This document shows positions 38,463 through 48,000 of a DNA stretch of 64,000 bases, piece after piece. This DNA comes from an uncultured Rickettsiales bacterium (GTDB lineage: Bacteria > Pseudomonadota > Alphaproteobacteria > Rs-D84), in the NCBI GenBank assembly GCA_900550495.1, contig URSJ01000005.1, positions 13,653-77,652 on the forward strand, read 5' to 3'. Made by a program: the position numbers and the translations under genes. Position 1 is the stretch's first letter. The number at the start of each line of letters is the position of its first letter. The notes beneath the pieces were generated by a model. It worked only from the letters and a program-made list of their open reading frames with translations, was not told the origin of the DNA and made no database searches.

Positions 38463-38891
38463 ATGAAAAAAATAATCGCGATTTGTTTAATGGCACTGGT
38501 CGGCTGCACGTTCCAGACCAAACATCGAGGATATGTTTTCCCAGCGGATTTGGATGCACGCGTGGCGCAAATTAAAACGACCGATGAACTGGAACAGCAG
38601 ATTGGTGCGCCCCAGGTAAAAACAATCCATGGTGACGACGTCTGGATTTATTATGGTGCAGATGAAAATTATCGCGGCCCATTGAAAAAGACATATGATA
38701 ATCGGACGGTTTTGTTGGCGTGGATAAAAGGCAATCGCGTTACCCGAATGCAGGTTTTGCGTGATGATGATTTGCCTGAAGTTCGGGTTGCTGATGGTGA
38801 AACAGAAATCCCGGCAGCGATTGAATTGAACGCAATCCAGGAATTGTTTAACAATATCGGTCGTTTCACACCGGCGGGACTGGGACAATAA
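38463..38891 (+). CDS. BamE/SmpA-family lipoprotein
   Basis: A 142-residue protein with a lipoprotein signal (MKKIIAICLMALVGC; lipobox LVGC) and the family hallmark HRGYVFPADLDARVAQIKTTDELEQQIGAP. BamE is an outer-membrane lipoprotein of the BAM complex that inserts beta-barrels. Length and pattern fit the alphaproteobacterial members. It lies 5 bp after nifJ, probably by read-through; a functional link is not implied. Confidence 0.8.
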   Translation: MKKIIAICLMALVGCTFQTKHRGYVFPADLDARVAQIKTTDELEQQIGAPQVKTIHGDDVWIYYGADENYRGPLKKTYDNRTVLLAWIKGNRVTRMQVLRDDDLPEVRVADGETEIPAAIELNAIQELFNNIGRFTPAGLGQ

Positions 38892-38906
38892 AAAGCGTTT
38901 GGATTT

Positions 38907-38935
38907 TTACCGTAAATTGTGTAAAATAATGTCCA
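38907..38935 (+). promoter_or_regulatory. Promoter of the following exported protein
   Basis: TTGGAT, 17-bp spacer, TAAAAT, ending about 20 bp before the start codon. Confidence 0.5.
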
Positions 38936-38948
38936 AAGAGAGATGCAG

Positions 38949-39488
38949 ATGAAAAAACTGTTTTGTTCTGTGATTGTGCTGGCCACGATGGTAACGTGTG
39001 TGCATGCGGCGACGTTCACGTCGTGCGGGGCGGGGTATATATTGGCAGAACACGCAAAAGTTGATGGCATCAAGGCGGCTGAATGTCAAAAGTTGTGGTG
39101 CCGCGATTTGGAAACAGGTCACGTAATGGGCAATGGTCGTGCGGCGTCATCGGGATACGTTGATACGCCCGCGCCAGTGGAACTGATTGACGCGTCTGGC
39201 AATCGCATTGAATGCTTTGGCAAGCGTAAATGGTGCAATGGGGAACCAGCAGGTAACTGGAATCCAGAATATGGTGCATACACGCGTGGTGGTGACGACA
39301 GCACGTATAAATCGTATCAAAAAGGTGGGTGTTTTGCATGGCAATTAGAAAAACCGGATTGTGCCGATGGGCTGACCGCGATATTGCAAAATCATAAATG
39401 GGTTTGCGCCAAGGCCGAAGGGGGGGCGTCTATCAATCGTGCGTCAGCGGTGCGTCGAACTGGCGCGGTTCGTCGCATAAATAAATAA
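38949..39488 (+). CDS. Exported Cys-containing protein of unknown function
   Basis: A 179-residue protein with a signal peptide (MKKLFCSVIVLATMVTCVHA) and 11 Cys residues in the mature part, arranged as CGAGY...CQKLWC...C...WCNG..., which suggests disulfides. The C-terminus is Arg-rich (RRTGAVRRINK), as in the Arg/Thr-rich stretches of the two large Cys-motif proteins. No known domain recognised. The start is taken at the second Met (AAAGAGAG upstream). It ends before a terminator. Confidence 0.6.
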   Translation: MKKLFCSVIVLATMVTCVHAATFTSCGAGYILAEHAKVDGIKAAECQKLWCRDLETGHVMGNGRAASSGYVDTPAPVELIDASGNRIECFGKRKWCNGEPAGNWNPEYGAYTRGGDDSTYKSYQKGGCFAWQLEKPDCADGLTAILQNHKWVCAKAEGGASINRASAVRRTGAVRRINK

Positions 39489-39489
39489 T

Positions 39490-39525
39490 ATTATGCCGTC
39501 TTGAATGGGACGGTATTTTTTTATG
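39490..39525 (+). terminator. Terminator after exported protein
   Basis: TGCCGTC...GGGACGGTA hairpin followed by TTTTTTTA. Confidence 0.7.
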
Positions 39526-39581
39526 GTCAATTATTTGTTTTTTTGGTTTTTTTGTGGTATACTGCCTGAGAGTCAGAGAGA

Positions 39582-40175
39582 ATGGCAACCGCAAAGGGTA
39601 ACGCTATTATGCCAAGCAAGAAATTAGATTTTAAAACTGGCCAGTATGTTGTGTATCCAACCCAGGGCGTTGGAAAGCTGGTCCGAACCGAAGAACAAAC
39701 AATCGGCGACCAAAAAATTAAAATGTTGGTCATTGATTTTGAACGCAATCACATGACTTTGCGCGTCCCGGTCGAGCGTGCCGAAATCTCGGGACTGCGT
39801 CCACTGACCACTGCCAAAAAAATGGACGAGGCAATTGCGTCTGCCAAGGGCAAGGCGGGGGCAAAGCGTATGATTTGGGCGCGTCGTGCCGCCCAATATG
39901 AAGAGAATATAAATTCTGGCGATCCTATGAAGTTGGCCGAGGTTGTGCGTGATCTGCAACGTCGGACGGCGGCGGACACGATGACGTTTTCTGCGCGTCA
40001 GTTGTATTTGCGTGCGCTGGAACGCATGGCCCAGGAATTTGCTGTTTTGCATAAAATTGACCTGGATGCTGCGTCTGAAAAAATAGAAGATATTTTAGGG
40101 GTGCCCAAGGAAATCGACTTGAACGCCGCCGGTGTTGATGACGATGACGACATGGACGAAGAAGATACGGAATAA
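39582..40175 (+). CDS. CarD/CdnL family transcription regulator
   Basis: A 197-residue protein. The CarD-type RNA-polymerase-binding domain begins FKTGQYVVYPTQGVGKL; the C-terminal helical domain (LYLRALERMAQEF) binds promoter DNA, and the tail is very acidic (DDDDDMDEEDTE). CarD proteins stabilise open complexes, notably at rRNA promoters. A second start at 39609 (MPSKKLDF, AAAGGG upstream) would drop nine residues and is equally likely. It is followed by a strong terminator. Confidence 0.93.
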   Translation: MATAKGNAIMPSKKLDFKTGQYVVYPTQGVGKLVRTEEQTIGDQKIKMLVIDFERNHMTLRVPVERAEISGLRPLTTAKKMDEAIASAKGKAGAKRMIWARRAAQYEENINSGDPMKLAEVVRDLQRRTAADTMTFSARQLYLRALERMAQEFAVLHKIDLDAASEKIEDILGVPKEIDLNAAGVDDDDDMDEEDTE

Positions 40176-40203
40176 AAAACGGGGCATCGCCCCGTTCTTT
40201 ATT
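40173..40203. terminator. carD terminator
   Basis: ACGGGGC-AT-CGCCCCGT hairpin followed by TCTTTATTT, with A-runs before it. Confidence 0.85.
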
Positions 40204-40275
40204 TAGAGAGCATCCGTCTCTGCTGCGCCCTCTGCTCTCTAAAATAGACGACACCCCGGTCTGCGCACCACCCCT
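40203..40275. repeat. Two inverted repeats downstream of carD
   Basis: TTTAGAGAGCA ... TGCTCTCTAAA (11-bp arms, about 40202-40242), the same end sequence as the element at 783-945, and a second hairpin CCCCTCT-GGTC-AGAGGGG at about 40271-40288. They are not typical terminators; probably part of the same dispersed family. Confidence 0.4.
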
Positions 40276-40309
40276 CTGGTCAGAGGGGAACTGAGTCCGC
40301 GACGAGGCT

Positions 40310-41038
40310 TTACATTGTGAAATCTTCGCCCAGATAGACTTTCTTGACCATTTCGTCTCGTATAATCTCGTCGGTGGTGCCGTGCTTTAAAATCATACCA
40401 TCATGCAGAACGTAACTGTGATCGGTAATTCCTAATGTTTCGCGCACATTATGGTCGGTGATAATTACGCCCAGACCACGATTCTTTAATTGAGACACCA
40501 GGCTGCGGATTTCGTTCACGGCGATTGGGTCAATCCCAGCAAACGGTTCGTCCAGCAATATAAACTTTGGGTCGTTTGCCAATGCGCGCGCGATTTCAAC
40601 ACGACGGCGTTCGCCACCCGACAGGGCGGTTGCAGGGCTGTGCCGCAGAGATGAAATTGAAAATTCATCCAGCAACGCGTCCAGTTTCATCTTGCGTTTC
40701 TTGCGGCTGGGTTCTACGACCTCTAGTATTGCCATAATGTTTTGTTCTACTGTCAGACCGCGGAAAACACTGTTTTCTTGGGGCAGATATCCAATATGCA
40801 GCCGTGCCCGCTGGTAAAATGGCAGGTGTGTTATATCCTGGGAATTCAGGAAAATCTGACCCCCAGTGGCCGCTAATTGGCCTGTGATACAATAAAATGC
40901 CGTCGTCTTGCCTGCGCCGTTTGGCCCCAACAGGCCGACCGATTCGCCCTGACGTGCGACCATGGAAATGTCGCGAATGACCATGCGTTTGCCATATGAT
41001 TTTGACAAGTGTTCAATGCGTAATACGGATTGTTTCAT
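40310..41038 (-). CDS. lptB: LPS export ABC transporter ATPase
   Basis: A 242-residue ATPase. Walker A GPNGAGKTT, Q-loop GYLPQENSVFRGLT, signature LSGGERRRVEIARAL, Walker B FILLDEPFAGIDP, H-loop DHNV. The Q-loop region (PQENSVFRGLTVEQN) is specific for LptB, which powers LPS extraction from the inner membrane. It overlaps the upstream LptC-like gene by four bases (ATGA). No lptA lies between them as in many proteobacteria. Confidence 0.96.
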   Translation of the reverse strand: MKQSVLRIEHLSKSYGKRMVIRDISMVARQGESVGLLGPNGAGKTTAFYCITGQLAATGGQIFLNSQDITHLPFYQRARLHIGYLPQENSVFRGLTVEQNIMAILEVVEPSRKKRKMKLDALLDEFSISSLRHSPATALSGGERRRVEIARALANDPKFILLDEPFAGIDPIAVNEIRSLVSQLKNRGLGVIITDHNVRETLGITDHSYVLHDGMILKHGTTDEIIRDEMVKKVYLGEDFTM

Positions 41039-41514
41039 AATTTTACCACCAATTCGTCAGTTAGTATTTTGTCGCCGTTACTGGAATCAATGCGGACGTT
41101 CCCACTGAGTGTCACAGTTTGCGCACGGCGGTCATATCGACCACGATTTGCACGAATATTGTCGGTTATACGTTCACCGCTGGTGCGACGAACAATCGTC
41201 CCCGATACAGATTCTAGAAATATAATGTCAGGCTTGCCATACTCCTGGCGACCGGACGCGGCACGTAACTTGAACGGCTCGCCGTTTGTATCGGTGCCAG
41301 CAAATGATGCGCCAGACATCTTGAATTGATTGCTGACAATGTCAGTCATATTCACCGCGGTAATTGGCGTCCATAGTAATTGTTTGGTAAACAAAGAACC
41401 AGCGACCAACGCCGCCACCATTACCAGTCCCCAGCCGGTAAAGAAAAACTGCCACAGGCGTTTTAAGCGTCTGTGTTTAGTAAATATAATAAAATTGCGT
41501 TTGTCGCCTTGCAC
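41035..41514 (-). CDS. LptC-like LPS transport protein
   Basis: A 159-residue bitopic inner-membrane protein: one transmembrane helix (about residues 23-45) then a periplasmic LptC/OstA-type beta-jellyroll (MTDIVSNQFKMSGASFAGTDTNGEPFKLRAASG, VTLSGNVRIDSSNG, LTDELVV). LptC is the link between LptB2FG and LptA. The four-base overlap with lptB supports this assignment. The ATG codon choice is not decided by a clear ribosome binding site. Confidence 0.8.
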   Translation of the reverse strand: MQGDKRNFIIFTKHRRLKRLWQFFFTGWGLVMVAALVAGSLFTKQLLWTPITAVNMTDIVSNQFKMSGASFAGTDTNGEPFKLRAASGRQEYGKPDIIFLESVSGTIVRRTSGERITDNIRANRGRYDRRAQTVTLSGNVRIDSSNGDKILTDELVVKL

Positions 41515-41601
41515 GTGATTCAGTTTAGCGCGTCAGATGACAAAAAGCAATTTTTATATTTATTCAATTGTTTTTTTATGTTATAATGTTCGCCAAGAGA
41601 G

Positions 41602-42411
41602 ATGATAAAAAAATTGCTAACCTTTTTATGTATGGCGTTGTTTGCAGTCACATCTGATGCTGTGGCGGCGGTCACGGTTAAAAAGGCTGCGCCGGTTGCA
41701 CCCCAGACGTCTGTCACATCCACAGATACCGCTAGTTTGGTTGGAACGGTATTGGGGCTGGTCAACAGTGTGCAGCAGTTAAATGCCAAGCAAAAGGCAC
41801 TGACCGCGGAATGCGTTCCGTCATCCAAGGAAATTACGTTCGTCAATAATATGATGAAAGAGTGGGCGAAAGTTGGCGAAATGACCGCGGACGAGGCTCA
41901 GACCCGTCTGAATCAGCGTCGTTGTACTATTGCACGGGGCGGTTATGCCCAAGCAGTGCGCATTGCTGCGGGAACCGACGCGACGGAAATCTGCTATGAT
42001 TATTTTGCGGGTGACGGCAACGATGGTATGGTGTGGGCAAATTTCCCAATGGCCAGTACCGCTACGTACTGCACAGATGGTTCGCTGTCGTGCAAAAATC
42101 CGGCAAATGTTTCCAATATATATGAAATATTCAATCTGATTGATTTTTCTGAAACAGACTATACAGACGGGGATAATCGGACAATAGCAGCAAATCTGAT
42201 ATCAAAAATTGAAAACTGCAGTTATGCGAAACTGAGTGCAAAAAAACGTGCACTGTGGGGTAATTTCTTGACTAGCACTGTCAGCAATATGGGCCAGAGC
42301 ACAAATACTGGCGCAATCATGGATTCGGTGGGGCAGATGACCAGTGGTGGTGGTGGACTAGGTGGCCTGGGGTCATTGGGGGCAATAGTACAACAAATTA
42401 CAAATAAATAG
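41602..42411 (+). CDS. Exported protein with Gly-rich C-terminus
   Basis: A 269-residue protein with a signal peptide (MIKKLLTFLCMALFAVTSDAVA), a helical region (QQLNAKQKALTAECVPSSKEI) with several Cys, and a C-terminal GGGGLGGLGSLGAIVQQ stretch. No family recognised. AAGAGAG precedes the ATG and TATAAT lies about 15 bp further up, so transcription probably starts here. It precedes the OmpA-family lipoprotein, which has its own promoter. Confidence 0.6.
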   Translation: MIKKLLTFLCMALFAVTSDAVAAVTVKKAAPVAPQTSVTSTDTASLVGTVLGLVNSVQQLNAKQKALTAECVPSSKEITFVNNMMKEWAKVGEMTADEAQTRLNQRRCTIARGGYAQAVRIAAGTDATEICYDYFAGDGNDGMVWANFPMASTATYCTDGSLSCKNPANVSNIYEIFNLIDFSETDYTDGDNRTIAANLISKIENCSYAKLSAKKRALWGNFLTSTVSNMGQSTNTGAIMDSVGQMTSGGGGLGGLGSLGAIVQQITNK

Positions 42412-42434
42412 TGCGGTTTATATCGCACTTTTTT
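42409..42434 (+). terminator. Terminator after the Gly-rich exported protein
   Basis: GTGCGGTTTATATCGCAC hairpin followed by TTTTTT. Confidence 0.75.
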
Positions 42435-42437
42435 GCT

Positions 42438-42466
42438 TTACTCATATGACAAAAAAGCGTATAATA
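42438..42466 (+). promoter_or_regulatory. Promoter of the OmpA-family lipoprotein
   Basis: TTTACT, 17-bp spacer, TATAAT; the gene starts about 30 bp downstream. Confidence 0.6.
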
Positions 42467-42494
42467 CGGGGGATTATAAGAGAAGGGATTTCTG

Positions 42495-44012
42495 ATGAAA
42501 AATAAATCTTGTGTGTTGACATGGATTGTATCACGCGTAATCTCGATGGCGTCTGTTGTGGCGTTGACGGCGTGCGCAGGCAGTAAAGATAATGCCCAAT
42601 ATGCACCGATTGATACGCCAACGGTTGATTACGTGGAACAATTAGATGTGTATTCTGCGCCGCACCAGGATTCATTTTTGAATCAGTTGGCGATGAATTA
42701 CCGTTCGTATGCAATTTATAATGCACGAACCAGTGGGTATTCTGAAATGGGTGAATTATTCGCACAAAAGGCGGTTGCTGCATTCAGCGGCGAGGTGCCG
42801 TTCCCAGAATCCTTGGAAAATTGGCCGGTTGACAACGAACAGGATTCATTTGAATTATATACAGCTTATAATGATTTGATGGACCAATTGAAAAACGATG
42901 CCAGTGAAGCCAACCCGCAATTAGCGGCCGAGGCCCAGGCAAAATTTGACTGTTGGTTATCTGCGGCGGCCAGCGGTCAAGACGGCACGGCACGTGAATG
43001 TCGTGACAGATACTTGAAAACTATGGCCGCGTTGCGCGACTGCAAAGGGGGCAAGATTGTAACTAACAATCGCGTATCTGCAACAACGACGACAACGACC
43101 GAGACAATCGCTGTTCAGTCGCGTCGGCCAGTTACAAATGCCAGTAATCGCCCAACAGATTATTATCCAGAAACTCGCACTATGCAGGCGATGAGTGGGA
43201 CGGGGCATGCACGTGATGGCGTGATTATTGTCAATAATGTAAATGTTCCGCAACATTTGATTAACCCGGTGCCTGTTCAACCACTGGTTTTTAACCAGAA
43301 TATCTATGGTGGCGACAAGACAATTTCGGACAGTAATAATATGGCGGTTATGTCGGCGGAATGTGCGGCAAACCCAGAAATGCCAGACTGTGCCGTTGCA
43401 AGTCAGAACGAAGAAATCCCAATGGTGGGCGACGAATTGGTCACACGCCAGGAATTCATCAATATGATGATGGCTATGCGTTCCGAATTAGCGGCGATAA
43501 ATGCACGCTTAGACCAGATTCAGGCGGCATCTGGTGATAAAACCATTATCAAGGTGCAACAAATTCCATTGGAACCAAAACAGCATGTTATGGAAGAAGT
43601 GTTTGAAATCCGCTTTGATTTTGACAAGGCTACAATCAAACCAGAATACCAGGATTTGATTAAAAAATTGGCCAATGCAACCCAGGAAAACAAGAATATC
43701 AAGGTGTCTGTGGTTGGACACACCGACACAATGGGCAGCAAGGATTATAACTATGCATTGGGTGGTCGTCGTGCCGAGGCTGTGCAAAAAATGCTGATTA
43801 AATACGGTATCCCGGCCAGCCAGATTGTCGCGGTATCGTCCGGCGAAGAAGATTTGGCAGTGCCAACGGCTGATGGCGTTGCAAATGCGGCCAATCGTCG
43901 CGTGCGTGTGGTCAAGGAAACGCACTATGCCGAACAGGTCAAGGCCGCGCCAATCGTGGTTGAAGAGTATTCGGCAAATGAACCGTGTGGCATGTATGGT
44001 TGCGACAAATAA
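42495..44012 (+). CDS. OmpA-family peptidoglycan-anchoring lipoprotein
   Basis: A 505-residue protein. A lipoprotein signal ends in LTAC (about residue 27). The first half has helical segments and a Thr/Val-rich linker (ATTTTTTETIAV); a short coiled coil precedes the C-terminal OmpA domain (FEIRFDFDKATIKPEYQDLI, VVGHTDTMGSKDYNYALGGRRA), which binds diaminopimelate in peptidoglycan. The very C-terminus has CGMYGC. It should tether the outer membrane to the wall. AGAAGGGA precedes the start. Unlike typical Pal it is long, with a unique N-terminal half. Confidence 0.88.
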   Translation: MKNKSCVLTWIVSRVISMASVVALTACAGSKDNAQYAPIDTPTVDYVEQLDVYSAPHQDSFLNQLAMNYRSYAIYNARTSGYSEMGELFAQKAVAAFSGEVPFPESLENWPVDNEQDSFELYTAYNDLMDQLKNDASEANPQLAAEAQAKFDCWLSAAASGQDGTARECRDRYLKTMAALRDCKGGKIVTNNRVSATTTTTTETIAVQSRRPVTNASNRPTDYYPETRTMQAMSGTGHARDGVIIVNNVNVPQHLINPVPVQPLVFNQNIYGGDKTISDSNNMAVMSAECAANPEMPDCAVASQNEEIPMVGDELVTRQEFINMMMAMRSELAAINARLDQIQAASGDKTIIKVQQIPLEPKQHVMEEVFEIRFDFDKATIKPEYQDLIKKLANATQENKNIKVSVVGHTDTMGSKDYNYALGGRRAEAVQKMLIKYGIPASQIVAVSSGEEDLAVPTADGVANAANRRVRVVKETHYAEQVKAAPIVVEEYSANEPCGMYGCDK

Positions 44013-44034
44013 AACAAATTGTTGACAATTATAC

Positions 44035-44061
44035 TTGACAAAAAAGGTTTGTTGTTATAAT
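44035..44061 (+). promoter_or_regulatory. Promoter of the 52-residue ORF
   Basis: TTGACA, 15 bp, TATAAT; the spacer is short, but both boxes are perfect. Confidence 0.45.
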
Positions 44062-44103
44062 CTGACCACTGTCAGAGAGATGTTTTGACAAGAGGCATTG
44101 AAT

Positions 44104-44262
44104 ATGACTGATAATGTGAATAAGTTTAGTATTGCGTCAAACGCCGTAGCAAACAAGGCGAATGGGGCAGGTTACAAGAAGGGTATTGCGGCGGTAAATT
44201 TGGCGGCCGAATTTATGGCGCGTGGTGTGAATTTGCACAATGGCTCGCAGAGTGAGAAGTAG
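44104..44262 (+). CDS. Small protein (52 residues)
   Basis: ATG with AAGAGG eight bases upstream, behind a promoter with perfect boxes. It is rich in Ala, Asn and Gly (NKFSIASNAVANKANGAGYK, then GIAAVNLAAEFMARG). No signal peptide or transmembrane helix. It is followed by a GC-rich hairpin terminator, so it looks like a complete transcription unit. The function is unknown. Confidence 0.65.
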   Translation: MTDNVNKFSIASNAVANKANGAGYKKGIAAVNLAAEFMARGVNLHNGSQSEK

Positions 44263-44289
44263 TTTTTGTGCCGTATTAAACATCTATTT

Positions 44290-44320
44290 TACGTCGGGGG
44301 TATTTTGCCCCCGATGTTTA
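44290..44320 (+). terminator. Terminator after the small protein
   Basis: CGGGGG-TATTTTG-CCCCCG hairpin followed by ATGTTTATTT. Confidence 0.65.
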
Positions 44321-44419
44321 TTTGACAAAAAATTCTTGATAAAAACGCGTGTTTTAGTATCGTTATTGCGAAAGGAATTTGTGCAAAAACAGTTCACCAC
44401 GGGGGAGGTTGAATTTCGC

Positions 44420-44799
44420 ATGTTTTTGTCATGTCATGTTTTTCGGACGGTATTTTTCGGTTGCGTTTTTGCGACTGTGTTTTGCGTTTTTTGTGCTTGG
44501 GCGTTGCCAAATGATGTCAATCCTGATGATAATGGCACGACTTATGCGACAACCAGAGTGGTATTGCCGGCGTCAGTTATGTCAAGGATGTTGTGGCAAA
44601 CAAGGAAAATACAATGAACAAGGTTATCAGTCTGACACCCAGTGTGACCGATGTCCAATATCCATCGGCATTGGCGGTCTATTCGTCGGTGTCAGAGCGT
44701 GTCAGCACATCATCTGCGGCAAATCAATCAATGGCGGGTAAATATAATGTTACGGGGACGCTTTCCGTTCCAGATTTACCATTGCCCAGGGCAGAATGA
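44420..44799 (+). pseudogene. Exported protein gene split by a 2-bp slip
   Basis: ATG 44420 has a strong ribosome binding site (GGGGGAGG) and starts a signal-like MFLSCHVFRTVFFGCVFATVFC. This frame stops at 44617. The next frame, open from before that point, reads SGIAGVSYVKDVVANKENT then TMNKVISLTPSVTDV and continues to 44799. The frames join if one AG of the AGAG near 44550 is removed. As it stands it encodes a 65-residue and a 61-residue protein (ATG 44614 overlaps the first stop as ATGA and has AAGGA). So it is either a recent frameshift or a two-gene unit. It uses the tracrRNA terminator on its 3' side. Confidence 0.5.
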
Positions 44800-44800
44800 G

Positions 44801-44832
44801 GAAAAAAACAGGCACCAAAGTGCCTGTTTTTA
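44801..44832. terminator. Shared terminator of tracrRNA and the upstream exported ORFs
   Basis: ACAGGCAC-CAAA-GTGCCTGT hairpin with A-run on one side and T-run on the other; works for tracrRNA (minus) and for the plus-strand genes ending at 44799. Confidence 0.8.
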
Positions 44833-44917
44833 TGGTGAAATATCCTTTCGTATGAAAGGTTCTTATTAACGACTAGACATCTAATTCCAACTTGATTTTA
44901 GTGTTATTTCTTTCACC
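44803..44917 (-). ncRNA. tracrRNA of the type II-C CRISPR system
   Basis: On the minus strand a strong promoter (TTGACT, 16 bp, TATAAT at 44924-44951) starts a transcript of about 115 nt. The anti-repeat (about 44868-44892) pairs with the first half of the crRNA repeat, containing GTTGGAATTAGATGTCTAG. Then come a stem-loop CCTTTC-ATAC-GAAAGG (nexus-like) and a terminal hairpin AGGCACTTTGGTGCCT with a U-run. It is the guide scaffold for Cas9 and for repeat processing. It diverges from cas9. Confidence 0.9.
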
Positions 44918-44923
44918 ACCGTA

Positions 44924-44951
44924 ATTATACAACACTAAAATAATAAGTCAA
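44924..44951 (-). promoter_or_regulatory. tracrRNA promoter
   Basis: TTGACT and TATAAT separated by 16 bp on the minus strand, predicted start near 44917. Confidence 0.8.
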
Positions 44952-44956
44952 TTGAT

Positions 44957-44985
44957 TTGCATTTATTTGTTATGTTTTGTATCAT
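44957..44985 (+). promoter_or_regulatory. Possible cas9 promoter
   Basis: TATCAT with a weak TTGCAT 17 bp upstream; a transcript from about 44992 would have a 19-nt leader with AAAGGGG. The -35 box is poor. Confidence 0.35.
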
Positions 44986-45010
44986 GTGATGTGCACAAAG
45001 GGGTGTGGTC

Positions 45011-48000
45011 GTGAAATATAAATTAGGCTTGGATTTAGGCAGCACATCACTGGGGTGGGCGGTCGTAGAATTAAACGATATGGATAATATAACCCGTTTG
45101 GTTGATATGGGGGTGCGTATATTTCCAGATGGTCGTGATGCGCAAAGTCATACACCAATCAATGTTGTTCGTCGCGAGCATCGTCAGATGCGTCGTCGCG
45201 GTGATCGTGTGGCCTTGCGTAAAAAGCGCACATTGCAACTGATTCATAAATATGGAATGGATTTTGATATTCATTCAAATGTTTCGTTGGAAAATCCGTA
45301 TGCGTTGCGTGCCCGTGCGGTCGTTGAAAAGTTGCAACCACATGAGTTGGGACGCGTTTTATTTCATTTGGCGTTGCGTCGTGGATTCAAGAGTAATCGT
45401 AAAGAAACCAGGGGCGAGGCCGGTGGAAAGTTAAAAAATGCAACGGCGTCTTTACAGGTGGCAATGGGTGACAAAACACTGGGGCAATTTCAATTTGAAT
45501 CACACAGATACAGATTCGCAGAACAATTTGATGGAAATAAAATCAAAGATGGGGCGTTCTATCCGACGCGTGATATGTATCTGGCAGAATTTAATCGTAT
45601 ATGTACGGCCCAGGGATTATCAGATGAAATGCGAAAAGAATTTGAACATGCAATATTTCATCAACGTCCGTTATTGCCACCTGTTATTGGGACGTGTATG
45701 TTTGAACCGGGACAACTACGCGCATATAAATTTGAACCGGTGTTTCAACGGTTCCGTGTCCTGCAACAGATAAATCAATTGCGAATAATTGATAATGGTG
45801 TCGTAACGGAATTATCGGGTGAACAGCGTCAGAAATTACAAGATATATTATTACGGACGTTTGATGGTGTTAAGCGCGATAAATCAGGGCGTGTAAAGAT
45901 TACGTTTGCTGCGGTGCGAAAAATGCTGGGGTTGGCACGTGGTGTCCGGTTTAATCTGGAAACCGAAAAACGCAAAGAAATGGACGTTGACACGACAGCG
46001 TTCGCGTTTTCGGAATGTGGTTTGTCTGATTTCTGGTATGCGTGTCCAGACGATAAAAAATCGCAAATCTTGGCACGAATAAACGATGATACGCTGGGTG
46101 ATGATGATTTGGTCGACTATTTGGTGGAAAATTGTGGTCTGAATCCAGATGTGGCAGCTCAGTTGATACAACGCCCGTTTGAAGACGGGGTTGCGAATCT
46201 ATCTGTCTGCGCCATGCAAAAGATGTTGCCATTTTTGGCGCAGGGTGATTTATACCATGTTGCGGCAGACAAGGCTGGATATAATCATGCTGACCGGGGT
46301 GTTGTTCAGATGGCACAACTGCCATACTATGGAGATGTTGCAGCATTAAAGCCGTCATTGGCTCCAGATAAAAATGGTGTATATCGCACAATGAATGCCA
46401 CTGTTCATATTGCATTGAACCAGTTGCGTGCGGTTGTCAACGATTTGATTGCACGATTTGGCAGCGTACCATATGCGATAAATATTGAAATGGGGCGCGA
46501 TGTTCGTGCGGGGGCGCTGGAACGAGCTGAGATAGACAGTCAGCAAGCCGCTAATAAACGTGAAAATGATCGTATCGCGTCGGAATTGGTGGTGATGGGG
46601 GTTCGGGTCAGTCGTGAAAATATTCAAAAATATAAATTGTGGGAAAATCTGGGCAAGAATCCATTAGACCGTCGTTGTGTTTATACGGGTGAAATTATCA
46701 GCAAAGAAAAATTATTTAGTCCTGAATTTGAGATAGAACATATACTGCCGTTTTCGCGCACACTGGATGATTCGATGGCGAATAAAACAATTTCTGCGGT
46801 GGCGGCAAACCGTTTCAAAGGAAATCGCAGCCCAGATGAAGCGTTCACAGACTCTAAATCGCCGTGGCATTATGATGATGTTGTTGCGCGTGCACAAAAT
46901 TTACCAGGGGCGACAAAGTGGCGGTTCAATCGTGGCGCAATGAATGCGTTCTTGCGTGACCAAGACTGTATTGCGCGTGCGTTGAATGATACGAGATTCA
47001 TGACGCGTATATCGGTCACGTATTTACAGCATGTATGTGCAGATAAATACCGTGTTACTGGAATGCCTGGGCGCATGACAGCGATGTTGCGCGATGCATG
47101 GCATTTGGATTGGTGGAAAGACAAAGCGGACGCAGAAAAATATCGTGGTAATCATATTCATCACGCGATTGACGCGTTTGTTGTCGCGTGCACTGGGGCA
47201 GGGATATTGCAGCGCTTGTCGCGAAACGCGATTGAAACTGATAAATTGTTTGGTAAACCCCAGAAAGAAAAACGCAGACAGTGGTTTGTTGATATGAATG
47301 TGCCGTTTGACGGTTTTGATTATTATGATTTCAAAATGCGGTGCGAAAATACGATTATTTCGTATCGTCAATCCCAGAAATCACCCAAAGATTCAAAAGG
47401 AACAATTGGTTGTCTGCATGAAGACACGGCGTATAACCTGGAATTTTTTGAACGCGGAACATCTGCGGTGATGTCGCGACGCGACGCGTTGCCAACCACG
47501 GACAAGGATAGAAAGGCATTTACCAAAGATTTCAACAATGTAAATCCAAAAACGCTGCAGATGTTTTTGAAAGACACAGGGACTACAAATGATGAGCCGA
47601 ATATCGCAAATAAATTTTTAGATTGGTGTACATTGCGCGATATCCGCAAAGTTCGTATGTATAAGCGTGGTGTTGACGTAACGACATATGTTCCTGTATT
47701 TCGAACAAAACGGCAACGTGATACATATCGTGCGGCGTATTTGAATTGGTATGTTGCCAGTGGAATTGCCGGCGGTATTGCCGATAAAAAAATGCGTTTG
47801 GCCCAGCAAGAAAAAGAAAAGGCTTTGCTGCAAGAATTTCAAAATGCGGCAAAGTTGGCCTATAAGTGGTATGTTGGTGGTAATAATTTCTGTGCCGATG
47901 TATTTAAAATGCGTGATGACGATAAAAGGTATCCAAAACTGCGTGGCCGGTGGCAAGTTGAAATCTTGTCCAATTATAATGCGCAACTAGATGCAGGTTC

